Shown: one piece after another, positions 8,914-16,011 of the stretch
How positions within the stretch are numbered: the stretch's first letter is position 1
How the letters are laid out: every line of letters starts with the position of its first letter
DNA from: Clostridia bacterium
GTDB taxonomy: Bacteria > Bacillota > Clostridia > Oscillospirales > UBA644
Assembly: GCA_017934975.1 (NCBI GenBank)
Contig: JAGBIM010000023.1
Span: 117,757-181,756, forward strand
Length of the DNA stretch: 64,000 bases
Direction of reading: 5' to 3'
The notes under the pieces: model-generated
What the model saw: the letters and a program-made list of their open reading frames with translations, nothing else
Told to the model about the DNA's origin: nothing
The model's database searches: none
Made by a program: the position numbers and the translations under genes

Positions 8914-9882
8914 TTACAGCTGATTCAACTTTTCGGGTGCTTTGACGGCCAAGATCTTACGGCAGACGGCATCCACGGTAAAGCCGTATTTTTCCATCAA
9001 TTCTGCGGGCGTGCCCGACTTACCGAAGGAATCCTCCACGCCGATCCGGATCACGGAAGGACCTTGGCGGGTGCAGGGAATTTCGCAGGCAACCTCGCAA
9101 ATGGCGGAGCCGAAGCCGCCGTTGATATTATGATCTTCAAAGGTCACGATCAGACCGGTATCGGTCAAAGCGTCTTCCACAGCCTTGCGATCCACGGGCT
9201 TCACGGAGGGCATATCCACCACGCGGCAGGAAATGCCCAACTCCGCCAGCTTTTCGCGGATCTGCGCGGTCAATTCGTGGAAATGTCCGCAGAACATCAG
9301 GGTCACGTCGTTCCCCTCGGCAATGCGATAGGACTGACCCGCAGTATAAGTAATGCTCCCTTCGGGATAAACCACGGGAACGGCAAGGCGTCCGCCGCGG
9401 ATATAAACGGGACCGTCGTGCTCCACAGCAAAGCGAAGAGCCGCCTTCATCTGGGTGGCGTCGGAGGGATTGATAACGATCATTCCGGGAATGGTACGCA
9501 TCAGGCCCAGATCCTCCAGACACTGGTGGGTTGCCCCGTCCTCCCCTACGGTCAGACCGGAGTGAGTTCCCACGATCTTCACGTTCAGATGGGGATAGGC
9601 CACCGTATTGCGAATCTGCTCAAAAGCACGTCCGGCGGCAAACATGGAGAAGGAAGAAGCGAACACGATGTTTCCGCAGGTGGCAAGACCCGCGGCAACG
9701 CCGATCATATTTCCTTCCGCAATTCCGCAATCGATGAAGCGATCGGGATACTGCTTCTTAAAAGTGATGGTTTTGGTTGCCTTGGCGAGGTCTGCGTCAA
9801 GGACGTAAAAATTGGAATATTCCTTCGCGAGCTCTGCCAGGCCTTCGCCGTAGGCATCGCGGGTTGCTTTCAGATCAGCCAT
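8914..9882 (-). CDS. Transketolase C-terminal subunit
   Basis: A 322-residue protein covering the pyrimidine-binding and C-terminal domains of transketolase, which interconverts pentose and hexose phosphates with thiamine diphosphate. Visible features are FIDCGIAEGNMIGVAAGLA, carrying the glutamate that activates the cofactor, and THSGLTVGEDGATHQ. Split transketolases of this length are common in clostridia and archaea. Its first 8 bp overlap the end of the N-terminal subunit gene, so the two products are probably made in equal amounts and form an alpha2-beta2 enzyme. A DXS-type synthase is less likely because the partner lacks the DXS arrangement. Confidence 0.93.
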   Translation of the reverse strand: MADLKATRDAYGEGLAELAKEYSNFYVLDADLAKATKTITFKKQYPDRFIDCGIAEGNMIGVAAGLATCGNIVFASSFSMFAAGRAFEQIRNTVAYPHLNVKIVGTHSGLTVGEDGATHQCLEDLGLMRTIPGMIVINPSDATQMKAALRFAVEHDGPVYIRGGRLAVPVVYPEGSITYTAGQSYRIAEGNDVTLMFCGHFHELTAQIREKLAELGISCRVVDMPSVKPVDRKAVEDALTDTGLIVTFEDHNINGGFGSAICEVACEIPCTRQGPSVIRIGVEDSFGKSGTPAELMEKYGFTVDAVCRKILAVKAPEKLNQL

Positions 9883-10684
9883 TCTGTTCCAACTCCTTCA
9901 TTGCAAGTTCGTATTCCGCCTGCTTGGGGGCGGTACCGTGCCAGTCGCACTGATTTTCCATAAAGGAAACCCCTTTGCCCTTCACCGTATTGGCCACGAT
10001 GCAGGTGGGCTTTCCCTTGGTTTCGCGGGCAACCTTCAAAGCACCGCGAATGGCGTCGTAATCGTGCCCGTCGATTTCGATGACGTTCAGACCGAAGGCG
10101 CGCATCTTATCGGGAACGGGATCGGACCCCATAACCTCCTTGGTGGCCCCGTCGATCTGCAGGCCGTTCAGGTCCACGAATACGCACAGATTGTCCAGTT
10201 TATAATGGGCGGCAAACATCATAGCCTCCCAGACCTGTCCTTCTTCGATCTCACCGTCACCCAAAACGGCGTAGACCCGATAATCCTCCTTGCGCAGCTT
10301 TGCGGAAAGAGCCATGCCGCAGGCGGCGGAAATCCCTTGCCCCAGAGAGCCGGTGGAAATATCCACGCCGGGGGTGGATTTCATACTGGGATGCCCTTCC
10401 AGATGGCTGTAAATCTTCCGCAGAGAAACCATATCTTCCTTGGGGAAGAAGCCCTTCAGCGCCAGGGCCGCGTACAACGCGGGAGCGGCGTGTCCCTTGG
10501 AAAGAACCAGTCTGTCCCGATCGGCCTTTTTGGGGTCGGTGGGATCAATCTTCATTTCTTCGTTATACAGCACCGCAAGAATATCGGTGCAGGACAAAGA
10601 TCCTCCGGGGTGTCCGCTTTTTGCATGATACACGGAGGTCAGGATCAGCTTACGCATCTCCAGTGCCATGGATTCGGTGTTCAT
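9875..10684 (-). CDS. Transketolase N-terminal subunit
   Basis: A 269-residue protein covering the diphosphate-binding domain of transketolase. The conserved SGHPGGSLS segment, RDRLVLSKGHAAPALYA and the thiamine-diphosphate/Mg motif GDGEIEEGQVWEA with a downstream DLNGLQ are all visible. It is the first gene of the tkt-tkt-sortase unit, with a good SigA promoter upstream and divergent transcription from the D,D-carboxypeptidase gene. Works in the non-oxidative pentose phosphate pathway together with the overlapping C-terminal subunit. Confidence 0.93.
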   Translation of the reverse strand: MNTESMALEMRKLILTSVYHAKSGHPGGSLSCTDILAVLYNEEMKIDPTDPKKADRDRLVLSKGHAAPALYAALALKGFFPKEDMVSLRKIYSHLEGHPSMKSTPGVDISTGSLGQGISAACGMALSAKLRKEDYRVYAVLGDGEIEEGQVWEAMMFAAHYKLDNLCVFVDLNGLQIDGATKEVMGSDPVPDKMRAFGLNVIEIDGHDYDAIRGALKVARETKGKPTCIVANTVKGKGVSFMENQCDWHGTAPKQAEYELAMKELEQNG

Positions 10685-10739
10685 TCTCTCGTCTCCTTAT
10701 CCCTTCCCCGCACGGACGGGGATTTATAATCTAACATAC

Positions 10740-10768
10740 AGTATACCATAAATCGAAGCGAATTTCAA
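10740..10768 (-). promoter_or_regulatory. SigA promoter of transketolase operon
   Basis: On the minus strand TTGAAA (10763-10768) and TATACT (10740-10745) with a 17-bp spacer, about 55 bp before the N-terminal subunit gene. Confidence 0.72.
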
Positions 10769-10827
10769 GAGGATTGCAAAATGTTCCGAAATTTTACCGA
10801 ATTTGTCCTTTTTTCCGCCGCAACCTC

Positions 10828-10856
10828 TTGCAATCTCTTGGGAAATATGCTATACT
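10828..10856 (+). promoter_or_regulatory. SigA promoter of D,D-carboxypeptidase gene
   Basis: TTGCAA (10828-10833), 17-bp spacer, TATACT (10851-10856), about 45 bp before the ATG at 10901. Divergent from the transketolase promoter, with about 60 bp between the two -35 boxes. Confidence 0.7.
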
Positions 10857-10900
10857 GATAGCGTAAACACGACAAACGACGCGCACCGAAAGGATCCGTT

Positions 10901-11941
10901 ATGAGAAGAAGACGAAACAACCCCATCGCCCGCCGCCTGATCATCACCCTGATCGCCTTTTTGGCGGTGCTGGCCATTCTGCTGACGGCCGCCGCATTCC
11001 AACCCTTGGAGGAATCGGAGGGAGAATCCACCGAAACGGACACGAATTCCGTCACGGAGGTCACCGATGCAACGACGGAAGAACCCGAGCCCGTAGCGGA
11101 CGCAGCCGCCTTCAAAACCCTGGCGGAACAACTGCTTGCCGAAGGGGATTTCACGGCGAAGCATTTTGCGCTGTTCGACATCACCACGAACCAGACGGTG
11201 TTTGAAAAGAACGCAAACGACCGCATCACAGCAGCCTCCACCATCAAACTGCTCACCGCCCTGACCATGCTGGATCACGTTTCAGCCGAAGAGCAGTTCA
11301 CCGTGGGAAGCGAGATCTCTCTGATCGGTGCGGGATCCTCCACGGCCAAACTGAAGAAGGGCTACGTCATGAATACGGAGCAGATTCTGGACGCTCTGCT
11401 GATCCCCTCGGGCAACGACGCGGCCTACGTTATCGCCGCTCACGTAGGGCGAAAGCTGGCAAAGGACCCGCAAATTGCCGACTCCGACGCGGTCAGCCTG
11501 TTTCTGGAAAAGATGAACGAAAAAGCAAAGGCGCTCGGAGCAATGGATTCCAACTTTACCTGCCCCGACGGATACCCGAACAAGACCCAATACACCACCG
11601 CCGCGGATATGCTGAAGATCAGCGTTGCCGCCGCACGGAATGAAACAATTCGCAAAACTACGGGAAAGACCTTCGTCTCCTATACCATGCCCGACGGAAC
11701 GGAGCTGAAGTACACGAATACCAACCAGCTGATCGTCCCCTCCAACAAGAATTTTTACGAAGGACTGTTCGGCATGAAGACGGGGACCACCAACGCCGCG
11801 GGGCAATGTCTGATCGCCGGATGTGATATCTACGGACATCAGATCATCATCGCCCTCTTTCAGTCCACCGACCGCTGGGCGGACTGCCAGAAAATCATCG
11901 ATCTGACCACCTCCGCCATCACCCAAAACCTGCCGAAATAA
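10901..11941 (+). CDS. D-alanyl-D-alanine carboxypeptidase (penicillin-binding protein, family S11)
   Basis: Trims the terminal D-Ala from peptidoglycan stem peptides outside the membrane. The 346-residue protein has one N-terminal membrane helix (about 12-33), an acidic Thr/Glu-rich linker, then the S11 catalytic domain. The three active-site motifs are present: S113-TI-K116, S170-GN and K293-TG. It is shorter than PBP5/DacF enzymes and lacks their C-terminal beta domain and amphipathic anchor, the N-terminal helix probably replacing the latter. It is followed after 13 bp by an ECF S-component gene, so the two are probably co-transcribed. Exact paralogue (DacA, DacB, DacF) is not resolvable. 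Confidence 0.9.
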   Translation: MRRRRNNPIARRLIITLIAFLAVLAILLTAAAFQPLEESEGESTETDTNSVTEVTDATTEEPEPVADAAAFKTLAEQLLAEGDFTAKHFALFDITTNQTVFEKNANDRITAASTIKLLTALTMLDHVSAEEQFTVGSEISLIGAGSSTAKLKKGYVMNTEQILDALLIPSGNDAAYVIAAHVGRKLAKDPQIADSDAVSLFLEKMNEKAKALGAMDSNFTCPDGYPNKTQYTTAADMLKISVAAARNETIRKTTGKTFVSYTMPDGTELKYTNTNQLIVPSNKNFYEGLFGMKTGTTNAAGQCLIAGCDIYGHQIIIALFQSTDRWADCQKIIDLTTSAITQNLPK

Positions 11942-11954
11942 GGGAGGAACCCCC

Positions 11955-12485
11955 ATGAAGAAACCAATTCAAAAAACCGTTTTTTCCGCCCTTTGTATCG
12001 CAATGGGGCTCCTTCTCCCCTTCCTGACCGCTCAGATACAAACCCTCGGAAACATGCTGTTACCAATGCATTTCCCGATTTTGCTCTGCGGACTTCTCTG
12101 CGGATGGCAATACGGTGCCGCCGCGGGAGCCGTCACCCCGCTGTTGCGAAGCGTGCTGTTCGGAATGCCCAAGCTGTACCCCTCCGCGTTGGGCATGGCG
12201 GCAGAGCTTCTGACCTACGGGCTGGTGGCAGGCCTGCTCTGCAAACTCCTGCCGAAAAAGAGGATTGCAAGTCTCTATCTCAGCCTCGCGGGAGCCATGG
12301 TGGCGGGACGCCTTGTCTGGGGTGCCGCACAAGCCCTCCTTCTGGGATTCAACGGAGAATCCTTCTCCCTCTCCCTCTTTTGGTCGGGAGCATTCCTCAC
12401 CGCCTGGCCGGGGATTCTGTTGCAACTGATCCTTCTGCCGCCCACGGTGCTTGCAATTCAAAAAATGCAACAAAACAAAAAATAA
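11955..12485 (+). CDS. ECF transporter S component, substrate unknown
   Basis: A 176-residue, strongly hydrophobic protein with about five to six membrane segments. It has the pattern of ECF substrate-binding subunits: GNMLLPMHFPILLCGLLCG, then a glycine-rich turn and VTPLLRSVLFGMPKLYP. Such proteins bind a vitamin or micronutrient in the membrane and use a shared EcfA-A'-T module, which is not in this window. No riboswitch was recognised upstream, so the ligand cannot be inferred. Co-transcribed with the carboxypeptidase; a functional link is not evident. Confidence 0.85.
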   Translation: MKKPIQKTVFSALCIAMGLLLPFLTAQIQTLGNMLLPMHFPILLCGLLCGWQYGAAAGAVTPLLRSVLFGMPKLYPSALGMAAELLTYGLVAGLLCKLLPKKRIASLYLSLAGAMVAGRLVWGAAQALLLGFNGESFSLSLFWSGAFLTAWPGILLQLILLPPTVLAIQKMQQNKK

Positions 12486-12491
12486 GAACAA

Positions 12492-12522
12492 AGGTCCGTC
12501 GAACAACGACGGACCTCTTTTT
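12492..12522 (+). terminator. Terminator after ECF S component
   Basis: Ten-base arms (12492-12501 and 12507-12516, arm AGGTCCGTCG) with loop AACAA followed by CTTTTTA. It lies between convergent genes. Confidence 0.88.
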
Positions 12523-12533
12523 ATGCATTTTTT

Positions 12534-12950
12534 TTACCGTTTCAACCTTGCGTTGAGCTTGCGGCTGACGGCCTTCACCGAAAGGAACACCGCAAACCAG
12601 ACGACAAAATACGCCACGACAAAAACTGCGGTAAAAATCAGCAACGCCGCAGAATCGAAGGGAATCCAATCGTTGATCAGATAGCACCCCACGTAAGCTG
12701 CGTATAAAACGGAAAAATGACAAAGAAGCGCTTTTGGAACACTGAAACTTTCGATCTGATTGAAAACCGACGCTCCTGCGTGCACGAATGCCAAAAGATA
12801 AATGGATACGATGGCAATCAAAACCTGCGGCCCGTTTAAAGAAAACCCTTCGTCCCCTTCCAAAAATGCATAGATTATTCCAAGAATAACCGGACCGAAA
12901 CCGCCGAACACGAGTCCACGATGCAAAAACTCTTTGACGTATCGATTCAT
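12534..12950 (-). CDS. DUF3021 family membrane protein
   Basis: A 138-residue protein with four hydrophobic helices (about 12-30, 42-62, 72-92 and 102-125) and a basic C-terminus, the layout of DUF3021 proteins. It begins one base after the stop of a LytTR-domain gene. DUF3021/LytTR pairs are widespread in Firmicutes and act as self-contained regulatory modules in which the membrane protein appears to modulate the DNA-binding partner; that mechanism is from family knowledge, not visible here. Confidence 0.88.
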   Translation of the reverse strand: MNRYVKEFLHRGLVFGGFGPVILGIIYAFLEGDEGFSLNGPQVLIAIVSIYLLAFVHAGASVFNQIESFSVPKALLCHFSVLYAAYVGCYLINDWIPFDSAALLIFTAVFVVAYFVVWFAVFLSVKAVSRKLNARLKR

Positions 12951-12951
12951 A

Positions 12952-13383
12952 TCAGAGTCCCAACCTTTCTTTGACTGCCTTCAACTGTCTGCGGGAAACG
13001 TAGTCCACGTGACCGCTTTTGAAACGGATTTTCAGGGTTCCCGAGATGGAGGTATCAAACCGCTCCATCCGATTCACGTTTCCAAGGCAGGATTGATTGA
13101 TTTTCACGAATTCTTTGGGCAGACGCTCTTCCAGAGCATAAAGCCGCTCCTTGACCCAATAACGCCCCGCATCCCCCACGGCGTAAACCCGATTGTCCAT
13201 CACGGAAAAGCAACAGATCTCCGAAAGATCCAACTTTACGATCTCCCGATCCCGATAGCCGAACAAATCGGAGGCTTTTTCTTCCGCAAGAGCCTTGATT
13301 GCGTCTACGATCGGACGTTGCGTTTTGGCGTAAATCACGCATTTTTCCTCTCGGGAAGGATCGATTATCACTTCACACTTCAC
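12952..13383 (-). CDS. LytTR-domain DNA-binding regulator
   Basis: A 143-residue regulator. The C-terminal LytTR domain (about 45-143) shows the typical strand pattern, for example KLDLSEICCFSVMDNRVYAV, EFVKINQSCLGNVNRMERF and a final SRRQLKAVKERLG. No receiver domain is present, so it is not a classical two-component response regulator. Starts at GTG 13383 behind AAAGGAGGG. It is followed by its DUF3021 membrane partner. Probably autoregulated, as such pairs usually are. Confidence 0.9.
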   Translation of the reverse strand: MKCEVIIDPSREEKCVIYAKTQRPIVDAIKALAEEKASDLFGYRDREIVKLDLSEICCFSVMDNRVYAVGDAGRYWVKERLYALEERLPKEFVKINQSCLGNVNRMERFDTSISGTLKIRFKSGHVDYVSRRQLKAVKERLGL

Positions 13384-13404
13384 GGCTTTCCCTCCTTTTT
13401 TTTC

Positions 13405-13433
13405 ATTGTATCACATCCGAAAAGCCTTTGCAA
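13405..13433 (-). promoter_or_regulatory. SigA promoter of LytTR/DUF3021 operon
   Basis: Minus strand TTGCAA (13428-13433), 17 bp, TACAAT (13405-13410), about 22 bp before the GTG start. Confidence 0.65.
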
Positions 13434-13471
13434 GTCTTTTTTCTCATTCGGTCAAAAATCCGCATCAAACG

Positions 13472-13500
13472 GAAAAATCCGCCCGAACGTTCGGGCGGAT
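13472..13500 (-). terminator. Terminator after amidohydrolase gene
   Basis: Perfect 24-bp palindrome (13477-13500, arm ATCCGCCCGAAC) followed on the minus strand by a run of T; 13 bp beyond the amidohydrolase stop. Confidence 0.85.
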
Positions 13501-13513
13501 GAAAAACACAAAA

Positions 13514-14449
13514 TCAGATTTTTTTCATAAAGCGGAGGGCGTTGTAATAATAAATATCCTCCAGAATTGCGGGATCCAAGCCCACGGGTGCCACGGGATA
13601 TTTTCCCGCCACCACCTCCGGCTCGGTGCCTTCAAAAAAGACCTCCATCATGCGGACCTTCTGATCGTTGAAGGTGCGGATCCGCGAATCGGGTGCCCAG
13701 TTGACGGAGGTATCGGTACCCCAGAACATCCGCTTTTGATATTTTTCTATGAAGGCCTTGGTCTCTGCGGGAGTCAGGGACAGTTCCATAAAGACCTCCA
13801 CCGCGGGAGTCAGATCCAGATAAAGGTTGGGACATTTTTCCATCAACGCGGAAACGCGGGGCAGATTATCGTAATAAAATCCCATATGGGACAGCGCCGC
13901 CCGCAGATTGGGGTGACGGTCAAAAACTCCTTCCAGCATCAAGAAGAATTCTTCCTGAGAGGGCACGTCGCCGTCCCCGTAATACCAGCCCTTTCCCCGC
14001 AGATGCTCCACACGAGGACCGTTGGGGTCCCAGTTGGCGCGGGGATCGTTGTTGTGGATCACCAGCGGGATATCCTGCTCCTCTGCGTAGGCAAAAAATT
14101 CGTCCATCCGCGGGCCTTCGTAGCCGATTCCCCAAAAGCGGTAGAGGGAAGGCTTGCCCTCCAGCATTTTGATGCCGTCAAAGCCCTGCTCCATAAACTG
14201 CTTAGCCTGCTCCACGAAATCCTTTCCGTGGTCCAGCCCTGCAAAGGCGTAGCTTCCGGGAATCCGCCGCTTCAGCTCCAGAGTCACCTCATTGGAATCG
14301 GGAACAAACCCGGAAGAATTGCGCAAGCAGGCCATAAAGCCAAGCCCGCAATATCCGCGCAATTCCTTCATCTCTTCCATGTAAGCCACCATCTGATCCA
14401 TGGAAATATCCCCGTAGGTATGAATGTGCATATCCATCTTTTTCATCAT
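13514..14449 (-). CDS. Amidohydrolase-family TIM-barrel protein
   Basis: Metal-dependent hydrolase or decarboxylase of the amidohydrolase-2 type. Start ATG 14449 is supported by AAGGAGGA 9 nt upstream and by the ATGA overlap with the preceding gene; a longer frame upstream runs antisense-like through that gene and is ignored. Of 311 residues, the N-terminal strand carries the metal-binding MDMHIHTYG; later features are GFDGIKMLEGKP, IPLVIHNNDPRA (barrel histidine) and the C-terminal FWGTDTSVN with the catalytic-type aspartate. The substrate is not evident. Last gene of a three-gene leftward unit with an RNase H and a small unknown protein. Confidence 0.83.
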   Translation of the reverse strand: MMKKMDMHIHTYGDISMDQMVAYMEEMKELRGYCGLGFMACLRNSSGFVPDSNEVTLELKRRIPGSYAFAGLDHGKDFVEQAKQFMEQGFDGIKMLEGKPSLYRFWGIGYEGPRMDEFFAYAEEQDIPLVIHNNDPRANWDPNGPRVEHLRGKGWYYGDGDVPSQEEFFLMLEGVFDRHPNLRAALSHMGFYYDNLPRVSALMEKCPNLYLDLTPAVEVFMELSLTPAETKAFIEKYQKRMFWGTDTSVNWAPDSRIRTFNDQKVRMMEVFFEGTEPEVVAGKYPVAPVGLDPAILEDIYYYNALRFMKKI

Positions 14450-14817
14450 TTTGACAATTCCTCCTTCCAATCCCAAACGCCGCAGGGAAGAAACGTTCTC
14501 CCGTCGGGCGCAATACAAAACTGTTCCAAAAAGAAATCCAATCCGCGGCAAAGAGCCTCCTCGGAGCCGTAATCCAGACGGCAGAAGGACGGGGTCACGG
14601 TCAGTTTTCTTCGGGTGGGATCTCCGCCCCGCCAGGGATGCAGGCAAATCCCGTCGTAGCCGAAGGAAAAGGAAATCCCCAATCGTTGAGAAGCCTTTTC
14701 CAGATAGGATTCCAGCAGTTGATTGTGCTGCCACAGAAAGCGGATCTGCGGTTTTACGATCAGAGCCTTCTCCTCCGCGATCAGCGCGTCCAGATCAAAA
14801 TCTGCGGAAAAATCCAT
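14446..14817 (-). CDS. Hypothetical protein, 123 residues
   Basis: Not recognised. The acidic N-terminus (DFSADFDLDALIAEE) leads into a mixed alpha/beta sequence with conserved-looking aromatic stretches such as FGYDGICLHPWRGGD and LPCGVWDWKEEL. No signal peptide or membrane segment. It sits between an RNase H gene (1 bp gap) and an amidohydrolase gene (4-bp ATGA overlap). Tight packing on both sides supports real translation. It may work with the amidohydrolase, but nothing in the sequence shows this. Confidence 0.72.
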   Translation of the reverse strand: MDFSADFDLDALIAEEKALIVKPQIRFLWQHNQLLESYLEKASQRLGISFSFGYDGICLHPWRGGDPTRRKLTVTPSFCRLDYGSEEALCRGLDFFLEQFCIAPDGRTFLPCGVWDWKEELSK

Positions 14818-14818
14818 A

Positions 14819-15487
14819 TTATTCCTCGATTCCGATGGCCTGCTTTGCCAGTCGGTCGGCCATCTCGTTGTACTTCACACCCGTGTGGGCGGCAATCTTT
14901 TCAAAGGAAACCTGCAATACGCCCCGATAGGCCTCCGTTGCCGCCACGTATTCCCGTGCCACGAAGGAATTGGCCCGCCATTCCCCCCGATACCAGGCGG
15001 CAATGCCCGTATAATCGTGACAAATGCGGACCGACCGATAGCCCATCTCCTCCGCCCGCCGCAGGGCAACGAGGGTGGCGCGCAATTCCCCCGCCACGTT
15101 CCGCGCCGTCACCGCCTCGGGATGGTCTCCCGCCCCATTTTCGGTCAATTCCTGCCCGTCGGGGGTAAGCAACACGCAGCCAAACCCGTAGCGGCCGGTT
15201 TTCACGTCAAAACTGCCGTCCACGAAGGCCACCAAGGTCTCGGGCGGGACGGAATAAGGCGCATCGTCCTGCTTCTTTTTTCGGGTCCGCTTGGGTTTTT
15301 TTTCTTCCGCTTCTTCCGGTGCCGTTTCGCCCTCCAGAAAGGCTTGGGCTTCTTCTTCCGTGGGGAAGGATTTGAACACCGCCCCCTCAAATCCGTGGAT
15401 CAGAGGCTGACACTCCTCCCAGGTGCGGTACACGCCGGGGACGAGGCCCACCCGCACGGCGTAAAACTTCGGTTTTTTTGCGGCCAT
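14819..15487 (-). CDS. Ribonuclease H with N-terminal viroplasmin-like domain
   Basis: Removes RNA from RNA/DNA hybrids. Start ATG 15487 follows AAGGAG; upstream codons in the same frame run into the rpmB terminator and are rejected. The 222-residue protein has a viroplasmin/caulimovirus-type N-terminal domain (about 5-50: FYAVRVGLVPGVYRTWEEC), a basic linker (KRTRKKKQDD), and an RNase HI domain (about 85-222). The four acidic catalytic positions appear in VDGS, AGELRA, HDYTG and NEMADRLA. The N-terminal domain is a known hybrid-binding module. First gene of a unit continuing into two further genes. Confidence 0.92.
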   Translation of the reverse strand: MAAKKPKFYAVRVGLVPGVYRTWEECQPLIHGFEGAVFKSFPTEEEAQAFLEGETAPEEAEEKKPKRTRKKKQDDAPYSVPPETLVAFVDGSFDVKTGRYGFGCVLLTPDGQELTENGAGDHPEAVTARNVAGELRATLVALRRAEEMGYRSVRICHDYTGIAAWYRGEWRANSFVAREYVAATEAYRGVLQVSFEKIAAHTGVKYNEMADRLAKQAIGIEE

Positions 15488-15501
15488 GAGAACTCCTTTA
15501 T

Positions 15502-15539
15502 AAAAAAAGAGGCCTCGGAATCGAATTTTCCAAGACCTC
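15502..15539 (-). terminator. Terminator after rpmB, abutting the RNase H start
   Basis: Twelve-base arms (15528-15539 and 15509-15520 on the minus strand) pairing with two G-U wobbles, followed by seven T. It ends only about 14 bp before the RNase H start codon, so it also occupies that gene's upstream region. Confidence 0.82.
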
Positions 15540-15569
15540 CTTACGCATTTTTTCGCAGATAACAAGACA

Positions 15570-15603
15570 GCACAGCGGACGGGGCTGCCCCGCACCTCTG
15601 TGC
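15570..15603 (-). other. Nested hairpin in the rpmB 3' region
   Basis: Outer stem GCACAG/CTGTGC (15570-15575 with 15598-15603) enclosing an inner stem CGGGG/CCCCG (15580-15584 with 15588-15592). It lies between the rpmB stop and its terminator. It may be an extra RNA-stabilising structure; it has no T tract of its own. Confidence 0.55.
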
Positions 15604-15631
15604 CGTTATGCTCTGTTCGTCTTTCGCAGAA

Positions 15632-15820
15632 TCAAACTGCTCTCTGGACCTTACCGGAACGCAGGCAGGCAGTGCAAGCGTAGACGTGTTTCACCTGACC
15701 GTTTACGATAGCCTTGACGCGTCTGACGTTGGGCTTCCAAGTGCGGTTGGAGCGTCTGTGAGAGTGAGAGACCTTGATGCCGAAAGCGACATCCTTACCG
15801 CAGAAATCACATTTTGCCAT
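15632..15820 (-). CDS. rpmB: Ribosomal protein L28, zinc-binding form
   Basis: Large-subunit ribosomal protein of 62 residues. The start at ATG 15820 follows GGAGGTGG and gives the canonical MAKCDFCGKD N-terminus; an upstream in-frame ATG would add 13 unrelated residues. Two CxxC pairs (CDFC near the N-terminus and CTAC near the C-terminus) mark the zinc-containing C+ paralogue. HSHRRSNRTWKPN and VRRVKAIVNG are typical L28 segments. Single-gene unit with its own promoter and terminator, divergent from smc. Confidence 0.97.
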   Translation of the reverse strand: MAKCDFCGKDVAFGIKVSHSHRRSNRTWKPNVRRVKAIVNGQVKHVYACTACLRSGKVQRAV

Positions 15821-15864
15821 TCTTTCCACCTCCAAGCGTGTGTTTTGTTCGTTCAGCACGAACC

Positions 15865-15893
15865 ATTATAGCAAAAAAATTCGCCGATTGCAA
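15865..15893 (-). promoter_or_regulatory. SigA promoter of rpmB
   Basis: Minus strand TTGCAA (15888-15893), 17-bp spacer, TATAAT (15865-15870), about 45 bp before the L28 start. Confidence 0.75.
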
Positions 15894-15946
15894 GAGCGTT
15901 TGCGGAAAGTTCATAAATTTGTCAGATACGGAGGGGAAAAGAGGGC

Positions 15947-15975
15947 TTGCAAAACCCCTTAAAATATGGTATTAT
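15947..15975 (+). promoter_or_regulatory. SigA promoter of the smc operon
   Basis: TTGCAA (15947-15952), 17-bp spacer, TATTAT (15970-15975), about 35 bp before the smc start. A second TATAAT at 15983-15988 lacks a matching -35 box. Confidence 0.62.
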
Positions 15976-16011
15976 AGTTAAGTATAATTTACATAAGACG
16001 AGGAAATCATT

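Noticed and set aside
13514..14734. Longer 406-residue version of the amidohydrolase
   Set aside because: The first 95 residues overlap a well-supported gene in another frame; the start at 14449 has a strong ribosome binding site.
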